Source: Gordonia sediminis (lineage in GTDB: Bacteria; Actinomycetota; Actinomycetes; Mycobacteriales; Mycobacteriaceae). Taken from it: a DNA stretch of 64,000 bases. The notes beneath the pieces are model-generated. The model was not told the DNA's origin. It saw only the letters and a list, made by a program, of their open reading frames with translations, and searched no databases. A program made the position numbers and the translations under genes. This document shows positions 43,650 to 52,734 of the stretch, piece by piece (position 1 is the stretch's first letter; each line of letters begins with the position of its first letter). The DNA lies in assembly GCA_004193205.1 (NCBI GenBank), contig RZUM01000012.1, positions 87,336 to 151,335 on the forward strand, written 5' to 3'.

Positions 43650-45104
43650 TTACAGAACGACGGTCACGGTCTTGGGCTCGGTGTAGGACAGGATGCCCTC
43701 GTACCCCAGCTCGCGGCCCACACCACTGGCCTTCACGCCGCCCCACGGGAGCTGCGGCGCGAGTGGCGACCAGCCGTTGACGCCGATGGCGCCGGCCTCG
43801 ATCTGTGCCGAGATCGTATGTGCGCGAGACACATTGCTGGTCCATACGGTCGCCGACAATCCATACTGGTTGTCGTTGGCGAGCGCGATGGCCTCATCGT
43901 CGGAGTCGAACGGGATGACGATGCCGACCGGACCGAAGATCTCTTCCTGCGCGACGGCCATGCCGTTGTGGCCGGCGAGCACGGTCGGCTCGACGAAGTA
44001 GCCCGGGCGGTCCGGTGCGGAGCCGCCGGCGATCACCTCGGCGCCCTCGTCGGCGCCCTTCTTCAGGTACTCGACGACGCGATCACGCTGGCGCGCACTG
44101 ACGAGCGGTCCCATGGTGGTGTTCGGATCGAACGGATCGCCGATGACCTGTGCCTGTGCGGCACCCTTCAGCCCACCGAGCACCGCGTCGTACACGGTGC
44201 GGTGTGCGAGGATTCGCGTTCCGGCGGCGCACACTTCACCCTGGTTGAAGAACAGACCCATCGCGCTGCCACCGATCGCCGCCTCGAGGTTGGCGTCGTC
44301 GAATATGATCTGCGGGGCCTTGCCGCCGAGTTCGAGCGCGGTGCGCTTGAAGTTGCCGGCCGAGTTGCGCAGGATCGCGCGGCCGGTCTCGGTGGAGCCG
44401 GTGAAGGAGATCTTCTTGATGCCCGGATGGACGCCGAGGGCTTCGCCGGCGACCTTGCCGAGACCGGGCAGGACGTTGACCGTGCCGGCCGGGAAGCCTG
44501 CCTCGGCAATGAGTTCCGCGAGACGCAGGATCGACAGCGAGGCATCCTCGGCGGGCTTGATGATGACGGTGTTGCCGCACGCGAGCGCCGGTGCCAGCTT
44601 CCAACCCAGGATCATCAGCGGGGCGTTCCACGGCACGATCGCGGCGACCACACCCAGCGCCTCCCGGCGCGTGTAGGCATGCGTGGGCACCGGACCGCCC
44701 ATGTAACCGTCGTTGGCGATCAGCTCGCCGTTGATCTTGTCAGCCCAACCCGCGTAGTAACGAAGGGTGCCGATCAGGTTCGGGATCATCAGGGCGGCGC
44801 TCGCCCCGACCGGACGTCCCATGTCCAGGGACTCGAGAGCGGCGAGCTGCTCGAGATCACGCTCGACAAGGTCGGCCAACTTGTTGAGCAGCTGACCCTT
44901 TCGTGACGGGGCCAGTGCGCCCCACTCGCCGCGGAACGCGGCGGTGGCAGCGGCGACCGCGGCGTCGACCTCGGCGGCGTTCGCCGACCCGAGCTGGGCG
45001 AGCGGTTGCCCGGTGGCCGGGTTGAAGGTGGTGAACGAGTCCTCGGCGGCGCGCCATTCACCGTCGATGAACAGGCCGGTGTTCAGAGTGGACAGGTCGA
45101 TCAT
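43650..45104 (-). CDS. NAD-dependent aldehyde dehydrogenase (candidate indole-3-acetaldehyde dehydrogenase)
   Basis: A 484-aa aldehyde dehydrogenase with Asn160 in VPWNAP, Glu258 in LELGGK and Cys292 in NQGEVCAAG. The FNQGEVCAAGTR context is typical of betaine/phenylacetaldehyde-type enzymes. It is the second gene of an operon with the GMC oxidoreductase (28-base gap), and next to the monoamine oxidase operon. Both partners make aldehydes, so this enzyme can finish either route to an acid. Given the indole-3-acetate genes beside it, indole-3-acetaldehyde is a good candidate substrate; this is inference. Confidence 0.9.
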   Translation of the reverse strand: MIDLSTLNTGLFIDGEWRAAEDSFTTFNPATGQPLAQLGSANAAEVDAAVAAATAAFRGEWGALAPSRKGQLLNKLADLVERDLEQLAALESLDMGRPVGASAALMIPNLIGTLRYYAGWADKINGELIANDGYMGGPVPTHAYTRREALGVVAAIVPWNAPLMILGWKLAPALACGNTVIIKPAEDASLSILRLAELIAEAGFPAGTVNVLPGLGKVAGEALGVHPGIKKISFTGSTETGRAILRNSAGNFKRTALELGGKAPQIIFDDANLEAAIGGSAMGLFFNQGEVCAAGTRILAHRTVYDAVLGGLKGAAQAQVIGDPFDPNTTMGPLVSARQRDRVVEYLKKGADEGAEVIAGGSAPDRPGYFVEPTVLAGHNGMAVAQEEIFGPVGIVIPFDSDDEAIALANDNQYGLSATVWTSNVSRAHTISAQIEAGAIGVNGWSPLAPQLPWGGVKASGVGRELGYEGILSYTEPKTVTVVL

Positions 45105-45132
45105 TCCGATACTCCTTGTTGGGGGCTGTGTT

Positions 45133-46629
45133 TCAGGAAGCGCTGATCAGTTCGGCGGCACGTTCGGCGATCATCGCCGTCGGCGCGTTGGTGTTGCCGG
45201 TGGTGACCGACGGCATGACCGACGCGTCGGCGATCACCAGGCCCGACACCCCGACCGCTCGCAGGTCGGGTGCGACGACGGCGTCGGCGTCGGTGCCCAT
45301 CCGGCAGGTTCCGGCCTGGTGGTGATAGGTGTTCACCGCGCGGCGAACCCACGCCTCGAGGGCCTCGTCGGAGTCGTCGACGTCGGGGCCGGGAAGGACG
45401 TCGAAGGCGCCCCACTCGTCGGTGAGCGGCGCCTGGCGGCCGACCTCGCGGCACTGCCGCACCGAGGCGATCAGCGCGTCGAGGTCGCGGCGATCGGCGA
45501 ACAGGTTGAAGTCGATCACCGGATCGGCGCCCGGATCTGTGCTCGTCAAGGTCACCGAACCGGTGCTCTGCGGGCGGATCAGACCGGCGTGCAGGGTGAA
45601 ACCGGAAGCGGGACCGGTCATTCCCTCGTCGTAATAGAACGGGATGCCGAAGTTGATCGGCTGGGTGTCGGGCACCGGCAGAGCGGGATCGCTCTTCCAG
45701 AACCAGTGGGTCTGGGTGACCGGATCGAACGGGTTCGGCGGCGCGATGGACTTTACGGTCCCGAAGATCACCGGCACCAGGAAGTGATCCTGCAGGTTCT
45801 TGCCGACCCCGGGGACGTCCGCGACGACGTCGATGCCGAGTGCCTCGAGTTCAGCGGCCGGCCCGATGCCGCTGCGCAGCAGGACGGCCGGAGAGCCGAT
45901 CGCGCCGGCGCAGAGCACCACGGTGTCGGCGCGGAGTTCGCGGCGCTTGCCGTCCTGCACGATGCGCACGCCGACAACCGACCCGTTCTCCACGATCAGC
46001 GAGTCGATCAGCGCGCCGAGTTCGAGGGTCAGACGCTGATGGTCGAGGACCGGCCGCAGGTAGGCGGCCCAGGTCGAGCACCGCTTGCCGTCGCGCAGGT
46101 TGAGCTTCATCGGGGCGACGCCGTCCTGCTCACCCGAGTTGTAGTCGGCATTGAGCGGGAGCCCCCACGCCTGCGCGGCGTCGAGGATGCCCTGCTGGAT
46201 GGGTGCGAGCGGTGGTTCGACGATGTCGAGGAAGCCCTCGGTGTCGCCGGTCCGTTCGATGCGCTTGAAGAGCGGGGCGACCGACTCGAAGTCCCACCCG
46301 GTGTTGCCCGCGGCCGCCCACTGGTCGTAGTCCCAGGCGGCGCCGTGCACCCAGATGGTGCCGTTGAGCTGGTTGGAACCGCCGACCACCTTGCCGCGCG
46401 GAATGTGCAGACGGCGGCCCTGGGCACGTTCCTGCGGTGCCGAGAAGTAACCCCAGTCCTCCGGGCCGAGCCACAGTTCGCCGACCCGGGACAGGTCGTG
46501 GATGGCCGGGTTGGTGTCGAGTCCGCCGGCCTCGACGAGCGTCACCGAGTGTCCGGCGTCGAGCAGCCTGCGGGTGACCACCGAGCCGGCGGTACCCGAG
46601 CCGAGCACGAGAACATCGGGAGTGGACAA
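45133..46629 (-). CDS. GMC-family FAD-dependent alcohol oxidoreductase
   Basis: A 498-aa glucose-methanol-choline oxidoreductase. N-terminal FAD motif VLVLGSGTAGSVVTRRLLDAGHSVTLVEAGG, then GGSNQLNGTIWVHG (GMC signature 1 region), and the C-terminal catalytic pair His437 in HHQAGTCRMG and Asn481 in GNTNAPT. It oxidises an alcohol to the aldehyde. The start is TTG 46629, placed five bases after AGGAGG; upstream in-frame codons lack a site. It precedes the aldehyde dehydrogenase in the same operon, so alcohol to aldehyde to acid is expected. An arylethanol such as indole-3-ethanol would fit the context, choline less so. Confidence 0.9.
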   Translation of the reverse strand: MSTPDVLVLGSGTAGSVVTRRLLDAGHSVTLVEAGGLDTNPAIHDLSRVGELWLGPEDWGYFSAPQERAQGRRLHIPRGKVVGGSNQLNGTIWVHGAAWDYDQWAAAGNTGWDFESVAPLFKRIERTGDTEGFLDIVEPPLAPIQQGILDAAQAWGLPLNADYNSGEQDGVAPMKLNLRDGKRCSTWAAYLRPVLDHQRLTLELGALIDSLIVENGSVVGVRIVQDGKRRELRADTVVLCAGAIGSPAVLLRSGIGPAAELEALGIDVVADVPGVGKNLQDHFLVPVIFGTVKSIAPPNPFDPVTQTHWFWKSDPALPVPDTQPINFGIPFYYDEGMTGPASGFTLHAGLIRPQSTGSVTLTSTDPGADPVIDFNLFADRRDLDALIASVRQCREVGRQAPLTDEWGAFDVLPGPDVDDSDEALEAWVRRAVNTYHHQAGTCRMGTDADAVVAPDLRAVGVSGLVIADASVMPSVTTGNTNAPTAMIAERAAELISAS

Positions 46630-46834
46630 TGAAACCTCCTGGTTGCGGCACCTTGGGCTCCCGACGAGCTGCCGGTACGCGGGCACCGACGAATGTCGCG
46701 AAAGTCACTGTCGAAAGTGTGTTTTCGATGGTGGTGCGGGTTGTCATCGCGACGTCGTTGTCGGTGCAGACAAACCTATCCAGTGTTGCCGAAACCCGAC
46801 ATCCGATGTTGCCAACGAGGGACTACAGGTACCT

Positions 46835-46851
46835 TTACCCGCTCCGGGTAA
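46835..46851 (-). terminator. TTACCCG-CTC-CGGGTAA hairpin between kinase and GMC genes
   Basis: A perfect 7-bp inverted repeat with a 3-base loop, eight bases beyond the stop codon of the minus-strand histidine kinase. It is most likely a terminator or attenuator after the kinase; an operator for the downstream GMC operon is the alternative. Confidence 0.5.
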
Positions 46852-46858
46852 CGCCCGG

Positions 46859-48340
46859 TCACCCTTCTTTTTCCGCCAACGGTAGAACCAACCGCGCGAC
46901 AGTACCCGTCGGGTGGTTGGGAAGGTATTCGATCGAACCGCCGTGGCGTTCGACGATGTGCTCGGAGATGATCAGCCCGATGCCGGCACCGTCCTCTTTC
47001 GCCGAGAACGCGCCGGACGCCAGCCGGTTACCCGGCACGAGATCCATTCCGCGGCCCTGGTCACGGATGCAGACATAGGCGCCGTCGGCGCTCTCCCCGG
47101 TTTCCACGGTCAGTTCCTTGACCTCCGTGGTCGGACGCACGATCTCCTCGATCGCGTTCACACAGAGGTTGATGATGACCTGCCCGATGAGCACGCTCTC
47201 GCCATGCACGTTCAGATTTCGCTCGGGGATGTCGGCGTAGACGCGAACGCCCTGTTCAGCGGCTCGCAGTCGCACGAAGTAGAGGCTCTCGGCGACCGTC
47301 TCGTTCAGGTCCATCAGCACGGCGGTGCTCTCGATCCTCCGCACGTACCGCTTCACCGACGTCACGATCTCGGCGGCCCGTCGGAGTTGCTTCTCTATCT
47401 GGTCGATGCCATAGGACAGACTGCGGGGATCGACGGTGTCCGCCGACAGACGCGTCTTGAGGCCGCTGAGATAGTTGGTCGACGCGGCCAGCGGCTGGCC
47501 GAGTTCGTGGGCAAGGATCATCGCCATGTCGCCCATGGCGTGATAGCGACTCAAGTACTGCAGGTTCGCCTCCTGGTAGGCGTTACGCTGCTCCCATTCG
47601 ACGCGGTCGGTCACGTCACGCAGGGTGAGCACGCGCGAACGCATGCCGTCGTGCTCGACGATCTCCAGTTCGCCGGCCAGCCAGGCGGTGGTGCCGTCGT
47701 CCTTGACGACCTCCTGCTGGATGCTGACCGATCCAGCGGCATTGGTCAGCCGCTCGACGACCTGCGGGTTGTTCAGGCGCGGCTCGCATTTGCCCAGGTC
47801 TTCGAGGTGCACGCCGTGCAGCTCTGCCGGCGTGCGGCCGAACAGCCGAGCGGCGAGCGGGGAGATGTCGTCGATGCAGTCGTCGTCGTCGAGCACCGCG
47901 ATCCCGGCGGCCGTATGCGTCATGATGCGCTGCAGCGATTCGGACACCCAGGTCAGTTCCTCCTGCAGTTCGACCTCTTCTGCGATATTGCGGAACTCGA
48001 CCATCACCACCGGCCCGTCCTCGCATGTCACCAGGGTGGCGCGGGCGTCGGTGAGGAAGTCGACGCCGTCCTTGGTGCGGTACTTCCATTGCTTGCGACT
48101 GGACCCGTGGACCACCGCGGAGTGGAGCCAGGCCACCCCGACCTCGCGCCGATATTGGCGCTCCTGGGCGCTCATGTGGTGGGCCTTGAGTGGCTTGAGT
48201 TCCTCCAGGGTGAAGCCGAACATCTCGCAAGCGGCGGGGTTGGCCCACAGGATGTTCTTCGACGCGGCCTCATGGATCAGGATGCCGGTGCCGGTGTTGA
48301 TGACCATCTGCTCGAAATCACGTCGTGCCGGGAACATCAC
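46859..48340 (-). CDS. Soluble PAS-domain sensor histidine kinase (candidate iac regulator)
   Basis: A 493-aa kinase with no membrane segment. Two PAS domains (about residues 8-120 and 132-245) are followed by a dimerisation/phosphoacceptor helix with His278 in LAHELGQPLAAS and an ATPase domain: N box INLCVNAIEE with Asn391/Asn395, G1 DQGRGM at 427-432, G2 GAGIGL at 451-456. The FixL-like layout implies a cytoplasmic ligand, as in StyS/TodS-type kinases that sense aromatics. It is divergent from iacA, and a FixJ-type response regulator lies 7 kb away at the other end of the iacA-F block; they probably form one two-component system. GTG 48340 or ATG 48337 is the start. Confidence 0.9.
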   Translation of the reverse strand: MMFPARRDFEQMVINTGTGILIHEAASKNILWANPAACEMFGFTLEELKPLKAHHMSAQERQYRREVGVAWLHSAVVHGSSRKQWKYRTKDGVDFLTDARATLVTCEDGPVVMVEFRNIAEEVELQEELTWVSESLQRIMTHTAAGIAVLDDDDCIDDISPLAARLFGRTPAELHGVHLEDLGKCEPRLNNPQVVERLTNAAGSVSIQQEVVKDDGTTAWLAGELEIVEHDGMRSRVLTLRDVTDRVEWEQRNAYQEANLQYLSRYHAMGDMAMILAHELGQPLAASTNYLSGLKTRLSADTVDPRSLSYGIDQIEKQLRRAAEIVTSVKRYVRRIESTAVLMDLNETVAESLYFVRLRAAEQGVRVYADIPERNLNVHGESVLIGQVIINLCVNAIEEIVRPTTEVKELTVETGESADGAYVCIRDQGRGMDLVPGNRLASGAFSAKEDGAGIGLIISEHIVERHGGSIEYLPNHPTGTVARLVLPLAEKEG

Positions 48341-48399
48341 TCACCTCACTTCCGGGGGCAACTCTGCCAACGATCCTCTCGTCGGCGGGCGACCACCAG

Positions 48400-48413
48400 T
48401 AAGGAATTGCTTA
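48400..48413. promoter_or_regulatory. TAAGGAATTGCTTA dyad in the kinase/iacA promoter region
   Basis: TAAG-GAATTG-CTTA is a 14-bp near-palindrome about 90 bases upstream of iacA and 60 bases upstream of the divergent kinase. CAGTAANGANTT, its left part, recurs at 57559 in the other divergent promoter of the region (amidase/MFS). It is a candidate binding site for the response regulator. Confidence 0.45.
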
Positions 48414-48503
48414 GCCGTCGGGCAGGTAATCCCGATACCGCCGATCGCCACTGGTCCATAGTGTCAGGCCCATAAGGATTCTCGAATCTGAACGGAGACA
48501 CTG

Positions 48504-49676
48504 ATGACCACGGAGAGCATCCTCGATCCGGTGGTGGCCGAGCCCGCGGGCCCGCAGCGCAGCACCGCGTTCGACCACGCACTCGACGTGCTCCGCGACC
48601 GTCGCGACGAGTTCAACGCCCAGGGCTTCGTGCCCCGCGACTTCGTCGCCCTGCTCAAGCGGGCGGGCATGTACCGCGCCTCGACGCCGGCGCAGTTCGG
48701 CGGTGAGCCCCTGGCGCCGTCGGAGTTCATGAAGCTGGTGGAGCGCGTCTCGGCAGTGGACCCGGCCACCGGATGGGTGTCGAGTTTCGGGTCGTCGCTG
48801 GTCTACTTCGCGGCACTGCCCGTCGCGACCCAGGCGAAGATCTACGCGGCCGGACCCGACGTCGCCTATGCGGGCGGACTCTTCCCGATGCAGGAGGCGC
48901 AGCGCGTCGAGGGCGGCTACCTGTGCACCGGGGTGTGGCAGTTCGCCAGCGGATGTCGCGGCGCCGACATCCTGGGCATCGGCCTGGCCGGCGGCCCGGA
49001 AACGGAGGGCAAGCCGCTGACCGCCCTGGTCGACCCCGCCGACGTCGAGATCGTCGACAACTGGGACGTCGCCGGCATGAAAGCCACCGGTTCCCATGCA
49101 ATTCGGGCCGATCGGCTATTCGTCCCGGAGGAGATGACCTTCGTCCGTGGCGGTGCCGCCCAGATCGACGAGCCGCTGACCCGCTACCCGGCCCTCGCCT
49201 ACGCCGCACAGGTGCTCGCCGTGGTCACCCTCGGCGCCGCGCGCGGCGCGCTCGACTACGCGATCGAGGTGGGCTCGGCCCGGACCTCCATCACCGGCGG
49301 TGCCAGCAAGGGCAATCGCCCGGTGTACAAGACCGGGATCGCCGAGGCCGAGGCCGAACTGCGTTCGGCGCAGGCGTTCTTCTACGAGACGACCGACGCC
49401 GTGTGGGCCAAAGCGCTCGAAGGCACGGAGATCTCGACCGACGACAAAGCGCTGCTGCGCCTGAGTGCGACGCACGCCGCACATGCCGGCCGCCGAGTGG
49501 TGTTGCGTGCCTTCGACCTTGCGGGAACCGGTGCGATCTACGAGACGCATCCGTTGCAGCGTTACCTCCAGGACGCCCTGGTGCCCGCGCAGCACGCGAT
49601 GTTGCAGACCAACACCTATGAAGCCGCGGGAGCACTACTCCTCGGCCTCGACGCCGGCATCCCCAGCTTCCCCTGA
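48504..49676 (+). CDS. iacA: Flavin-dependent indole-3-acetate monooxygenase, acyl-CoA dehydrogenase fold
   Basis: A 390-aa group-D flavin monooxygenase (acyl-CoA dehydrogenase fold, HpaB/HsaA-like). It has the N-terminal helical bundle (FVPRDFVALLKRAGMYRASTPAQFGG), a beta middle domain (YLCTGVWQFASGCRGADILGIG) and a long C-terminal helical domain. Known IacA proteins hydroxylate the indole ring of IAA with reduced flavin supplied by IacG. The assignment rests on fold plus gene order: iacA, B, C, D, E, F in series, then iacH, G and I nearby. It starts at ATG 48504 after GGAGACACTG, divergent from the sensor kinase. Confidence 0.85.
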   Translation: MTTESILDPVVAEPAGPQRSTAFDHALDVLRDRRDEFNAQGFVPRDFVALLKRAGMYRASTPAQFGGEPLAPSEFMKLVERVSAVDPATGWVSSFGSSLVYFAALPVATQAKIYAAGPDVAYAGGLFPMQEAQRVEGGYLCTGVWQFASGCRGADILGIGLAGGPETEGKPLTALVDPADVEIVDNWDVAGMKATGSHAIRADRLFVPEEMTFVRGGAAQIDEPLTRYPALAYAAQVLAVVTLGAARGALDYAIEVGSARTSITGGASKGNRPVYKTGIAEAEAELRSAQAFFYETTDAVWAKALEGTEISTDDKALLRLSATHAAHAGRRVVLRAFDLAGTGAIYETHPLQRYLQDALVPAQHAMLQTNTYEAAGALLLGLDAGIPSFP

Positions 49677-49712
49677 TCCAGCCCGCACTTCGCACCACAC
49701 GAGGAGCTCTTC

Positions 49713-50075
49713 ATGGCCACCGAGCCGCTTCGCACCCTGTTCTGTATCGGCAACAACCAGAACTTCTTCGACCTGCCCAAGGCCGACATCGGTCCGGTGT
49801 GGGAGGCCACCATGAAGTTCCTGACCAGCTTGAAGAACATGGACGGCGTGGAGATAATCGGAACCTTCGACGACGACGCGCACATGGTCGGTCCCTCCGA
49901 CGGATGGCCGTGGACCTTCTACGTCCTGGCCGACGTACGCGACCAGCCGACGGTCCGCGAAGCCTGTAACCTCCTGCGCACCATCATGGTCGGCGAATGC
50001 GCCCTGTGGAAGTACTTCAAGATCGAAGCCCGGATGGGACGCGAGCTCACCATCCGCGACGACGTCGAACTCTGA
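49713..50075 (+). CDS. iacB: Small conserved protein of IAA degradation (IacB-like)
   Basis: A 120-aa soluble protein, MATEPLRTLFCIGNNQNFFDLPKADIGPVWEATMKFLTSLKNM, without a recognised catalytic motif. Size and compact alternating alpha/beta pattern fit a dimeric ferredoxin-like (ABM-type) barrel. It lies directly between iacA and iacC, the position of iacB in known iac clusters, whose function is not settled. The name is given from gene order; sequence alone would leave it as hypothetical. GAGGAGCTCTTC precedes the ATG at 49713. Confidence 0.7.
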   Translation: MATEPLRTLFCIGNNQNFFDLPKADIGPVWEATMKFLTSLKNMDGVEIIGTFDDDAHMVGPSDGWPWTFYVLADVRDQPTVREACNLLRTIMVGECALWKYFKIEARMGRELTIRDDVEL

Positions 50076-50135
50076 TCACCGAACTCTGAGACCCCTGACC
50101 GCCCGAACCCGGCACCGCCCACCAAGGAAGACATC

Positions 50136-51419
50136 ATGACCACCATCGAACGGCCCACCAGCACCGGGGCTTTCGCCGACCTGGCCGAGAAGGACCGCGT
50201 CGCCGGCCGCCTCTACACCGACCCGGAGATCTTCGCCGAGGAGATGACCAAGATCTTCCGCCGCACCTGGGTGTGGGTGGCCCACGAGAGCGAGGTGCCC
50301 GAAGCCGGCTCGTTCAAGACGACGCAGGTCGGTGACCAGCCGGTGATCGTGACCCGGGACCGCAAGGGCAACTTCAACACCCTGCTCAACCGTTGCCGTC
50401 ATCGCGGCGCCACCGTGTGCGATCAGCGCAAGGGCAAGGCCAACGGCTTCACCTGTCCGTACCACAACTGGTCCTACACCCTCGATGGCCGTCTGCGCGG
50501 AATCCCGTACCCGGATGGCTACGAAGGTGTCGTCGAGAAGAACGACTTCCCGCTGCAGAAGCTGCGCACCGAGAGCTACCTCGGGATGATCTTCGCGACC
50601 TTCAATCTCGAGGCCGAGCCGCTCGAGGACTTCCTCGGCGACGCCAAGATCTGGATGGAACGGTTCCTCAAACAGTCCAACGGATTCCCCACCAAGGTGC
50701 TCGGTAGCCACAAGTTCCGCTTCAAGGGCAACTGGAAGATCCAGTTGGAGAACACCACCGACGGCTACCACTTCCCGATGGTGCACAAGTCGTGGATGGC
50801 CTCGGTCGACGCCGAGACCGCCAGCATGATGTCGTTCATGGACGACCCGAAGGCCGAAACGCACGCCCTCGGCAACGGGCACAGCGTGGCCATCATGGCC
50901 GCCGACCACACTGACCTCGACGTCGACGACGGCACCGAGGAGATCCAGCCGCGGTTCCAGCACCTCGTCGACGAACTCACCGAGGCGGGCGAGGGCCCGG
51001 AGCGTATCCGACGCTACATGCGGTCGATGCACGGCTGCGGATTCAACCTCAACATGTTCCCGAACATCGCGATGTCGTCGTCGTTCTTCCGGGTGCTCGT
51101 CCCGATCAGCGTCGACGAGACCGAAGTCTGGCACATGGCCATCGGCATGGACGGCGGACCCGAGAGCATCAACCGCGAGCGCCTACGCATCCACGAACAC
51201 TTCCAGGGCCCGTTCGGCTTCGGCAGCCCCGATGACGCCGAAGGCTGGGACCGCGTCCAGATCGGTGCCGGCGGCAACCCGGACATGCCGATCCTGGTGA
51301 ACCGCGGGGAGAACCGCGAGTACCTGACCGAAGAGGGCTGGCCCACTTCGCATGTCACCGACGAAACCGGCATGCGCGAGTCGTACGACATGTGGAAGAA
51401 GATGATGAGCGATGACTGA
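50136..51419 (+). CDS. iacC: Rieske non-heme iron ring dioxygenase, alpha subunit
   Basis: A 427-aa large subunit. The Rieske [2Fe-2S] ligands are Cys87/His89 (CRHRG) and Cys107/His110 (CPYHNWSY). The mononuclear iron site lies in ENTTDGYHFPMVHKSW, with Asp209, His212 and His217. These are complete, so the enzyme should be active with the beta subunit encoded next and the reductase IacF. In iac pathways the IacCD dioxygenase acts on the ring-modified IAA intermediate on the way to catechol. Its 3' end overlaps the beta subunit by 8 bases. Confidence 0.9.
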   Translation: MTTIERPTSTGAFADLAEKDRVAGRLYTDPEIFAEEMTKIFRRTWVWVAHESEVPEAGSFKTTQVGDQPVIVTRDRKGNFNTLLNRCRHRGATVCDQRKGKANGFTCPYHNWSYTLDGRLRGIPYPDGYEGVVEKNDFPLQKLRTESYLGMIFATFNLEAEPLEDFLGDAKIWMERFLKQSNGFPTKVLGSHKFRFKGNWKIQLENTTDGYHFPMVHKSWMASVDAETASMMSFMDDPKAETHALGNGHSVAIMAADHTDLDVDDGTEEIQPRFQHLVDELTEAGEGPERIRRYMRSMHGCGFNLNMFPNIAMSSSFFRVLVPISVDETEVWHMAIGMDGGPESINRERLRIHEHFQGPFGFGSPDDAEGWDRVQIGAGGNPDMPILVNRGENREYLTEEGWPTSHVTDETGMRESYDMWKKMMSDD

Positions 51420-51906
51420 GATGCTGAGCTTCACCGACCCGCGCGTGCTGCGCGCCATCCAATTGGTCTGGCAGGAAGCGGCGACCCTCGACGCCAAGGA
51501 CTACCGGACCTGGGAGTCGATGTACACCGGCGATGCGCTCTACGTGATCCCCATCGATCCCGACACCGACGACTTCGAGTCGTCGCTGAACATGGTCTAC
51601 GACGATGCGCGCATGCGGCGCCTGCGGGTCGAACGGATGATGCAGGGCTACGCGTCCTCGGCGGTGGCCGCAGCCCGCACCGTGCGGATCGTGTCCCGTT
51701 TCACCGTTGACGAGGTCAGCGACACCTCGGTGACGCTGCGGTCCGCGCAGATCCTCAACGCCTTCAAACGGGACAGGTTCTCCACGATCGGTGCCGAGAT
51801 GACCCACAAGGTCACCCTCGACGACGACGGCGACAAGATCGCGCTCAAGGTTGCCCGGCTCATCGACAGCGAGGATGCGGTCAGCGCGTCCGGGTACCTG
51901 CTCTGA
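51412..51906 (+). CDS. iacD: Ring dioxygenase beta subunit
   Basis: A 164-aa NTF2-fold small subunit (PRVLRAIQLVWQEAATLDAKDYRTWESMYTGDALYVIPIDPDTDDFESSLNMVYDDARMRRLRVERMMQGYASSAVAAARTVRIVSRF), the typical sequence of aromatic-ring dioxygenase beta chains. It has no catalytic metal site of its own and stabilises the alpha3beta3 enzyme. The ATG overlaps the end of iacC (ATGA), giving coupled synthesis at equal amounts. Confidence 0.88.
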   Translation: MTEMLSFTDPRVLRAIQLVWQEAATLDAKDYRTWESMYTGDALYVIPIDPDTDDFESSLNMVYDDARMRRLRVERMMQGYASSAVAAARTVRIVSRFTVDEVSDTSVTLRSAQILNAFKRDRFSTIGAEMTHKVTLDDDGDKIALKVARLIDSEDAVSASGYLL

Positions 51907-51944
51907 CCCTTTTTGGCGCTGCAGAATTCACGAAAGAGGCAACG

Positions 51945-52691
51945 ATGACTTCCAAGGGCATCGCGGTGGTGACCGGCGCCGCCGGCGGCATGGGTGCGCA
52001 TATCGCGCGTCGGCTGCACAGCGACGGGCACCGCGTCCTACTCACCGACATCGCCGTCGAGGCGGCCGAGCGGATCGCCGGGGAGCTGTCGCCGGACGGT
52101 TCAACCGCCCGCGCAGCCGAACTCGACGTCGCACACCGCGACAACTTCGCCCGGATTCTTGCCGAATGCGAAAATGTCTGGGGCACACCGACGATTCTCG
52201 TCAACAACGCGGCGATCACGCAGGCCGCCGATCTGATGACCCTCGGCGAGGACGACTTCACCCGCGTCCAGTCGACGAACGTGAACAGCGTGTTCTTCGG
52301 TTGCCAGGTCATCGGTGCGGCGATGGCGGCGCAGGGCTACGGACGCATCGTGAACATGGCGTCGCTGGCCGGCCAGAACGGCGGCACCGCCACCGGCGCG
52401 CACTACGCGACGTCGAAGGGCGGAATCCTCACCATCACCAAAATTTTCGCGCGTGAACTCGCGGCGCGCGGAGTCACCGTGAACTCGATCGCTCCCGGAC
52501 CGCACGATCTGCCGATCGTCAAGGCGACAGTTCCGCCGGAGCGCCTCGATGCGGTGATCGCCGGCATCCCGGTCGGTCGCCTCGGCGATCCGTCGTTCGT
52601 CGCCGACATGGTTGCCCTGCTCACTGCGGAGAACGCCCACTTCGTCACCGGCGCCTGCTGGGACGTCAACGGCGGACTCTACGTCCGCTAG
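51945..52691 (+). CDS. iacE: Short-chain dehydrogenase/reductase of IAA degradation
   Basis: A 248-aa classical SDR with nucleotide motif TGAAGGMG (residues 10-17), NNAA, and the catalytic Ser140, Tyr154 and Lys158 (YATSK). It lies 38 bases after the dioxygenase beta subunit and 43 bases before the reductase, the position of iacE. In studied iac systems IacE handles the hydroxylated IAA made by IacA, leading to dioxindole-3-acetate. AAGAGG precedes the ATG. Family certain; the exact step is from literature knowledge. Confidence 0.85.
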   Translation: MTSKGIAVVTGAAGGMGAHIARRLHSDGHRVLLTDIAVEAAERIAGELSPDGSTARAAELDVAHRDNFARILAECENVWGTPTILVNNAAITQAADLMTLGEDDFTRVQSTNVNSVFFGCQVIGAAMAAQGYGRIVNMASLAGQNGGTATGAHYATSKGGILTITKIFARELAARGVTVNSIAPGPHDLPIVKATVPPERLDAVIAGIPVGRLGDPSFVADMVALLTAENAHFVTGACWDVNGGLYVR

Positions 52692-52734
52692 TCGAATTCC
52701 ACTCATCCCGTTACACCTTCACCAGGAGACCACC

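Noticed and set aside
46913-48475. 520-codon plus-strand frame across the histidine kinase
   Set aside because: Antisense to the kinase, whose H, N and G boxes are all present.
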